DNA from: Chara braunii
Lineage: Eukaryota; Streptophyta; Charophyceae; Charales; Characeae
Direction of reading: 5' to 3'
Assembly: GCA_003427395.1 (NCBI GenBank)
Contig: BFEA01000479.1
Coordinates: forward strand, 974,558-1,032,217
DNA length: 57,660 nt
Shown: one piece after another, positions 52,160-57,660 of the stretch
Numbering within the stretch: position 1 is the first letter of the stretch
Layout: each line of letters begins with the position of its first letter
Position numbers and translations under genes: made by a program
The notes under the pieces: model-generated
The model's input: the letters and a program-made list of their open reading frames with translations, nothing else
The model's database searches: none
Told to the model about the DNA's origin: nothing

Positions 52160-52740
52160 CAGTGCCTCTCCCCTACCCCCGTGAATCCTCCCAAACAGCC
52201 CCTCGTTCTGCCTTTTCTCTCTCCCTCATACCAGAGTACTGCCCTCCTACCTATTCTGCCCACGTTGGCCCCTCCTCCCCGGTGAGTCAAACCCCGTTTG
52301 GTCAAATTGGGATGATCGGAGTTAACAGCAACAGCGAGCGAACATCCGGAAACCGAAGGGCAGAAGATAGGACTGCTTGTGTTGTAGGGCAAGGTGGGAA
52401 GGAAGGAATTGGGGGGGTTAAGTTCGACTGCGGGGGGACGGCAGGGACCAGTGCAATAGAAGTGCACAGGGAAACGGTGGATAGAGCGGGCGGTCAACAG
52501 ATTGGGAGAGGACGGATAGCGAGGTCAAAGAGACCTGTGTCTATGGGACCCGGAAAGGGGGGGTCGTAGACCAGAGGGCTTAATAGATACTGCTAAAAGG
52601 GCACACTGGCTGCAGGGAATTGCAGAGGATTGTGTAGGAACTGGGAACCGGCTGTGGGGAATTGCAGATGAGTTTCGTAGGAACAAATGGATATGGCGGT
52701 CTGCCCCTACAACAGTGCAGCAGGCCCCGTGCACATCTAC
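52160..52740. other. No gene recognised
   Basis: Open frames on both strands (52162-52569 plus, 52159-52497 minus) have skewed Gly/Arg or Pro composition and no domain. A partial local repeat is seen: GGGAATTGCAGA. occurs at about 52616 and 52658. Confidence 0.35.
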
Positions 52741-52768
52741 TTTTCCTATGTTGTATAAAATGTAAGAA

Positions 52769-52822
52769 GGGACGCTGGACATGCTTTCCAGCAGGTGCAG
52801 CTCCCCACTAATAGATGGAGCC
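52769..52822 (+). repeat. DSL element, both stem-loops
   Basis: AGGGACGCTGGACATGCTTT then CCAGCAGGTGCAGCTCCCC and ACTAATAGATGGAGCC. Stem 1 pairs perfectly although the loop has changed (CATGCTT in place of CCCGATT). Stem 2 is perfect. Poly(A)-rich text begins about 75 bp later (52897-52929), comparable to the spacing in the 12.2-kb copy. Confidence 0.65.
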
Positions 52823-52829
52823 ATCCAAA

Positions 52830-54790
52830 GCTGGGTCTGCTAATGGGGGATGCTCCTATCACCTCCATTAGCATGATCCACAACAGAGCGATGTTCTAAA
52901 GAAAAAAAGAAAAAAAGAAAAAAAAAAAGGGAGGGGGAGTGGCAGGGGGCGGGGCGCCGGGCTTAGTGTCGGGTGAGGCTCTGGAGGTAGTTGGTGAGGC
53001 TGGCCCTCTGGGAGGGGTGTACAGGTGGGCAAGCGATTGGGAGGCGAGATGGGAGGGGAAGGTGACGTTTGACGACGACTTCTCCAGGAAGAAAATGAAT
53101 TCTCTGACAAACTCTGTCAGCTTTTTTTTTCTCCCATTTCCCCTAAGGGAATGACAAAAAGATGTCGTATGATGAGCTGGTTGGTGATCTAGGAGCGAGA
53201 TCCCACTACCGATGTATGTGGGTTAGTGTTTAAGGTGTGTGACCGTCAGGCATCGTGGATTTGGCAGGAAATCAGCGGTAGCCTGTTTTTGTGACTTAAG
53301 CCCGAGAAAAGGATGTTTTCTTTTGCTCTCCCATTGGTAGGTTTCTCTTTTGTTTTTGGTGTTGGGGCCATGTCGCTGTCCCAAATGTGCGTGAAATCAC
53401 AACCAAGTTTGTTGGTTTGTGAAATCACGCATGTTTCATTCACGGCAAAGGCAAAGACGAATGGCTTCATCGCTGGAAATTGATTGGGGTTTGGGAGGTG
53501 TTTGGGAGGGTTCGATCCCCTCACCTACAGCAAATGGTGTATGGAGTTACTCTTGCCCTCCTTTGCCAAAGAGAATTTCCGTCAGAACCACCAAACAGCG
53601 TGCACTGTGACCTATTTTAAAGAAGCCTCAGACTATTGTCAATGAATATGGTCCGTGTGCACACTCACGTGCAGTCGTCCTGACTGCCACAGCCATGGTC
53701 AGTGAATCACACCCTGACATCTGACACCCCGCCTGCAGCAGACACCATCTGTGAGAAGAGCACTTTCTTTTCTTTTTTAGCAGTTTTTTCTTCATTTCTG
53801 TGGTTCATGAAATGTTTTTTTGCGTTTATTTTCCCTATTTCACGCTGCCACCCACCTGTCCTCCACCCGTCCCACACCCATCACACTCATCCACATACAT
53901 GGCTAGTGGGATCTCGCTCCAGGGGCCTCGTTGCACTAGCATCGAGTAAATCGGTGTGGCGTTCTTTTCTCATTTAAAAACGCATAAAACAATGTTTTTT
54001 TATCATTTACACGAATGCAAAGAAAAGGACCCAAAAAACGAAAAATTACGGGGCCTGACATCGACATCATGACAGAGCTTCAGTGCATCCACACTTCCAC
54101 CAACCCGGTACATCTGCATGCGACCTTCCCGGCGGCCTGTTCGCAGTCTTCCACAGAAATCTCAATATTCTCAATTTTACCACATAAAAAAAGAAAACAA
54201 CATCGATGCAAAAACGCCCCCCCCCTCGGACCTCCCTGAGGGCCTCGTTAGACCCTCCTTGAAAATCCTCAGGAATGTCCGAAGTTATGGTTACACCGCG
54301 TCCTAAAAAACAAAAATCCTTGAAAAAATGTGAAATTGCTCCCAAGAGATTTCCTTGGGTCCCTCGGAATCCCCAGCCATTGCGTCCTTGGATTCAAGGG
54401 GTCCTCGAGAGGTTCCTTGGGCTCAAGGATCCGCGATAGACGGGCCGTCGTCGAGCGTGCGTCGTGACGGGAAGTTTCTGTTTTTGCTGGTGCACATGAC
54501 GTCCGTGGTCCATCGGGCGGACAATATTGGGTTGCTACCGGCGGGAGGTCACCAACGGCCTTCTGGTGTTACCGTTCGCGCGTACACGGCCGGGGGTCCC
54601 GCTTCGGGTGCAACAGACGTCGGAGCGGCGGGGTTCTCCTTCTGCACTTCGTCAGGTGTCGTGTCCAACGGTCGAATATTTCGAAATGTGTTTTATGTGC
54701 GGGGTGTGATGTTGTCGCCGGCCGCCCCGTTTGTTGCCATTCGTGTGCGCGCGTGAGGGTTGTTCGTTCGGGTGGTCATCTACACGTGGT
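52830..54790. other. No gene recognised upstream of the Myb/SANT frame
   Basis: A purine-rich A/G tract lies at 52897-52970. The rest has no recognisable domain. A 133-codon frame (54355-54756) leads directly into the Myb/SANT frame but shows no homology I can name; it may be promoter or 5' UTR of the transposon gene. Poly(T)/poly(A) runs are frequent. Confidence 0.35.
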
Positions 54791-54797
54791 GCGTTTC

Positions 54798-56135
54798 ATG
54801 GCAGACATCTTCCGGCGGCTACCGCTCCTGTTACTAGCATCTCTTCTGCTGCTTCTTCTCATCTTTTTGCGCGCCTTCGTCGTGACGCGGCCTCGTGGGC
54901 GTAGACAGAGACGACGAGTGGATAGGAAGACGACGATGGACAGGCGGGACAGCTCCGTCGGACAGCAGAGACGTGTGGTGGATTTCTCCATTCCTGATCG
55001 GCCCCGGTCCGGCCATCGACCCGCCACATATGACCCGTCCTTGTACAGTCATCTTCCACCGCACGAACAGCCGCTACCGTCGGATCTGGAGGACGCCTGG
55101 GTTGAGGACCTGTCGCACACACTTCCTCTGTGGAGTGGATGTACGCAGGAGTGGACGAGCAGGCAGTGCCAGCAGAGGGAAGCAGGGACCACGCGCGAGT
55201 CGTTCACCGCATTGCTGGAGGAGGGTGTCGACAACGCCGCCACGGAGCTTGTGGACTTGGATTTCAGATTGTGCAGCGGGAGTGGTGCAAGTGGTCCGAT
55301 CCACGGCGCAGGGGTGGTGGGATCGCCAACGTTGGGAGGAGGATCGTCCCGTGTCGGTGGGCCGACGAATGGGTGTCCTCCACCGGTCCCGAGTTCCATG
55401 GGCGCCGGGCCACTTGGCGAGTCGTCAAGGGCAGTGACACCCATCCGCCCGTCGGTGTCTTCGCCTACAATGCGGCAGAGGGTGACCGCAAGTGCTGCAA
55501 TCAATGATGGGACTCCACCGGAAGACATCGGGAGGCAGGCGTGGGAGATCTGCCGCCTACAGATGCGGCGTGCTGCCACGGAGAACATAACCACCGGTGT
55601 GTCCAGGCTTCGTGTGGGGAGCGACGTGGATGCGGACGACAGGCGTCGGGCGAGTGGGGACCAGTCTCCGGATCCCCGTTACGAAGAGGACGCGGAAGAC
55701 GGTGAGGGGCTGGAGATCCGACCCGTGGCTGCGCGTGGTGGACGGAGGGGAGGACGCGGACGTCAGCAGAGGGGCGAGTCTCGTTGTGGTCGAGGATCGA
55801 GGACTCCTGTGGGCGACAAGGGTGGCAAGCACCCAGCTTGGAGTGTGGAGGAGATGCTGAAGGTCGCTCGAGCGAAGCGGGATCAGCAAGCTCATTTCGA
55901 GGGAATGCCACACAACTACGGCTGCATGCGCAACAGGGAGTGGAAGTTGCTGGACCTGCAGAAGCGGCTGGCGGAGGTCGGAGTGGACAGGACAACGAAC
56001 GACATAGGGAAGAAGTGGGACGTCTTCCAGCAGTACAAGAAGGTGCAGCGTTACCAGAACATTTCCGGTGGGAAGAACTTCTTCACATTAATTCCTGCAA
56101 TGATGATCATCTGCGAGTGTGTTAATTCGACCTAG
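54798..56135 (+). CDS. Myb/SANT-like protein of a PIF/Harbinger-type transposon, probably C-terminally truncated
   Basis: PIF/Harbinger elements encode a DDE nuclease plus a Myb/SANT (trihelix-like) DNA-binding partner that carries the nuclease to the ends. From ATG 54798 the protein is about 445 aa. A hydrophobic N-terminus (RLPLLLLASLLLLLLIFLRA) is followed by Arg-rich text, a long low-complexity Gly/Arg/Ser/Pro region, and a C-terminal trihelix: GGKHPAWSVEEMLKVARAKR, YGCMRNREWKLLDLQKRL, NDIGKKWDVFQQYKKVQRYQ, then SGGKNFFTL. Three spaced Trp-type core positions (W, W, W) are present. The frame stops about 14 residues after GKNFF, where relatives usually continue. I chose ATG 54798 over the upstream GTG because it opens the hydrophobic segment. 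A transposon gene is likelier than a host trihelix factor because a nuclease remnant lies 0.7 kb away. Confidence 0.6.
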   Translation: MADIFRRLPLLLLASLLLLLLIFLRAFVVTRPRGRRQRRRVDRKTTMDRRDSSVGQQRRVVDFSIPDRPRSGHRPATYDPSLYSHLPPHEQPLPSDLEDAWVEDLSHTLPLWSGCTQEWTSRQCQQREAGTTRESFTALLEEGVDNAATELVDLDFRLCSGSGASGPIHGAGVVGSPTLGGGSSRVGGPTNGCPPPVPSSMGAGPLGESSRAVTPIRPSVSSPTMRQRVTASAAINDGTPPEDIGRQAWEICRLQMRRAATENITTGVSRLRVGSDVDADDRRRASGDQSPDPRYEEDAEDGEGLEIRPVAARGGRRGGRGRQQRGESRCGRGSRTPVGDKGGKHPAWSVEEMLKVARAKRDQQAHFEGMPHNYGCMRNREWKLLDLQKRLAEVGVDRTTNDIGKKWDVFQQYKKVQRYQNISGGKNFFTLIPAMMIICECVNST

Positions 56136-56855
56136 CCCAGCAATTGAACGGTGTGTCCCGTTGGAATGTGACGATGCGTTCCCTCAAATCTCACTTTCTC
56201 CTGTTTGGTGTGAATGTCCTTTTCTTCGTGCTGATTGGGTGACTGTTTGGAACGGTCGTGGGTTTCCAATGGGATGATACGTATGATCTACGCACCTCAG
56301 GACGGACAGCTTTGTCGGCAAGCCGATGAACTGATCCAATGATCGGTTGATCGGTTGCCCGCCAGACTCGTCCAAGCTAGGGTGTGATGCTCCGCGAGGA
56401 CGGGCATTCCTGGTGGACTGGGTTTCAGATTGTTGATGAAAGCGCACTGTGAACTGCGCAGAAAAAAAAAAAAAAAACGCATTCACGCTTCCAGCCGTCC
56501 TGAGGAGACAAAAGATTAATGGAAGGCGCCCACATCGCCCCTAACATACAAACCGCAACACGAAGGGAAAAAAAAAAAGAAAAAAAAAAAAAAAAAACAA
56601 TGAAACGAAAAAAATTGAAAGAGGAAAAAAAGGCATTTCGATTGCAATCACATACACGAAATCACAGCATCTTCACACAGCACCGATAGACGCACACACG
56701 CAGCCGGAACTCCACTCCAAAGTACACATTTGAAAAAAGGAGAACAAAAACGAGTCACCTCCGGACTGATTACCCCGCCGACAGACACCGTCTTCTTCGA
56801 AAACGAAATCGCGCAGCTGCGCGCACTCACTCACAACAAACCGCATCACCGGGCG
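56136..56855. other. Spacer between Myb/SANT frame and nuclease remnant
   Basis: Poly(A) runs lie at 56461-56477 and 56566-56597. No coding region is recognised. If the two flanking frames came from one Harbinger element, this is its convergent intergenic region. Confidence 0.4.
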
Positions 56856-56879
56856 TCAAAAACCTACTACAAAATGTTT

Positions 56880-57228
56880 AACAAAAAAAAAAAAAAGGAA
56901 AAAAATTGCGGATGAACAGCGTATCCGACGGGGTGGATGATCCAACCCCAACTCCACTCGCCGACGCACACCATTAGCATCGACCTCCCACAGCAAGTTG
57001 TCGTCGAACTTCATGCCAGCGTCAAGGAGGATGTTGTGCAGAATGCACACGGCCTGGAACTGTTGTGGGAGAGTGTCCATATTCGTCTTGTGTGTGCGGA
57101 GGAACAGCCTCCACATCCCTTTCAATCTCTCGAAAGCTCTCTCCACTGCTCCCTTGGAGACCTTTTGCTTGTTGTCGAACCTCTCCTCGTCGGGGATTTG
57201 ATCGGTCCCCCTCAGAGGTGGCAACTGG
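56880..57228 (-). pseudogene. C-terminus of a DDE (PIF/Harbinger, DDE_Tnp_4-type) nuclease
   Basis: The minus strand reads LPPLRGTDQIPDEERFDNKQ, KVSKGAVERAFERLKGMWRL, TLPQQFQAVCILHNILLDAG, ending at a poly(A)/Lys-poor tail. VERAFERLKG.WR with downstream C.LHN is the hallmark C-terminal part of PIF/Harbinger transposases and holds the last catalytic acidic residue (E in VERAF or FERL). Everything upstream of LPPLRG, including the first two catalytic Asp, is absent: at 57229-57240 the sequence changes to C-rich repeats. It is convergent with the Myb/SANT gene. Confidence 0.75.
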
Positions 57229-57244
57229 AATATTTTTGAATACC

Positions 57245-57660
57245 TGTATCTTACCTACCCATACCCTCTTTGAGAACTAACCACCCATACCCACTGTATA
57301 GATGGCCTACCGGACCTTTACACATCCTTACATGCTTAAAAAAAAAAAAAAGTGTACCCGTATCTGCCCTACCTGAACCCCTTTAGACTGTAACTGCCCA
57401 TAACTGCCCATGGACTTTCTGTTTCAAAACTACCCATGGCCACCTGCACCCAAACCTTTTATGAACCACCTGTACCGTACCCAACCAATTTTTTTTTCAC
57501 CCCTACCCACCCGTACCCACCCACAATTGTATGCACACACCCATAATCATCCACACCTGTGACCCACCCTCCCCTAACCACCCCTAACTGTCCTCAACCG
57601 TCCCTAATTGCCCCTAAATGTCCCCAACCGCTCCTAACCATCCGCATTTGTGACCCACCC
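57245..57660 (+). repeat. Degenerate CCCATACCC / CCCTAAC-type repeats
   Basis: ACCCATACCC, ACCCGTACCC, CTGCCCATAACTGCCCATG and, at the end, CCCCTAACCACCCCTAACTG alternate. A unit of about 94 bp is suggested by TGTGACCCACCC near 57556 and at the window end (57650). The array truncates the nuclease and probably runs on beyond the window. Confidence 0.65.

Noticed and set aside
54355-54756. 133-codon frame overlapping the Myb/SANT frame as an upstream partner gene.
   Set aside because: No homology; better explained as 5' flanking sequence.
57540-57660. CCCCTAAC-rich end of window as a telomere-related tract.
   Set aside because: Units vary (CCCCTAACC, CCCTAATTG, CCTAAATG) and are spaced within a longer unit of about 94 bp; no regular 7-mer.

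Overview
The window is repeat-dominated nuclear DNA from a eukaryote. The best-supported host gene is a plant-type cyclic nucleotide-gated channel exon with a normal splice acceptor. The rest is mostly decayed LINE retrotransposons, a PIF/Harbinger-type Myb/SANT protein and nuclease remnant, short non-autonomous elements and satellites. Together these suggest a large streptophyte genome, and a charophyte such as Chara is my best guess. That is an inference from protein families and architecture, not a database result. No rRNA, intact tRNA, CRISPR or prokaryotic operon structure is visible. Three ambiguous bases (N) are present.

Layout. 1-4 kb: short repeats, then a CNGC C-terminal exon (cNMP-binding domain plus IQ-like motif) at 2439-3029. 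The exon start has a decayed duplicate just upstream and the exon end is tandemly duplicated downstream. 4-13 kb: mostly non-coding, holding a complex tandem array (6.06-6.59 kb), two tRNA-derived SINE copies, two TTAA-flanked elements with ACCACC ends, a 15-bp minisatellite and a perfect 176-bp tandem duplication. 13.3-23 kb: a plus-strand LINE (family A) with ORF1 and ORF2, broken by stops, frameshifts, an endonuclease deletion and a 1.9-kb G-rich insertion. 23.6-28.7 kb: small tandem repeats, hairpins, a tRNA-like SINE head and the cleanest TTAA element. 28.7-35.5 kb: two family-A LINE fragments head to head. The minus-strand one carries a very long, glutamine-rich ORF1. 36-41 kb: minor repeats, a LINE endonuclease scrap, a GA microsatellite and a 5'-truncated family-A LINE on the minus strand. 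41.4-49.8 kb: a second LINE family (C) on the minus strand, whose ORF2 is split between endonuclease and reverse transcriptase by a 2.2-kb satellite. 50-57.7 kb: unassigned sequence, a Myb/SANT transposon protein, a DDE nuclease C-terminus and a CCCATACCC-rich repeat tract.

The two strongest unexplained signals are these. First, the satellite at about 44.0-46.2 kb is built from a roughly 74-bp sequence in strictly alternating orientation, so every 148-bp repeat is a near-perfect palindrome. Second, a dispersed short element (at least eight sites) ends in two consecutive stem-loops followed by poly(A), and the first stem shows paired (compensatory) changes between copies. The first could template long hairpin RNA; the second looks like a retroposon tail under RNA-structure constraint.

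The LINE enzymes (nicking endonuclease plus reverse transcriptase) would normally supply the machinery that mobilises SINE-like elements with poly(A) tails. All LINE copies here are visibly defective, so active sources would have to lie elsewhere in the genome.
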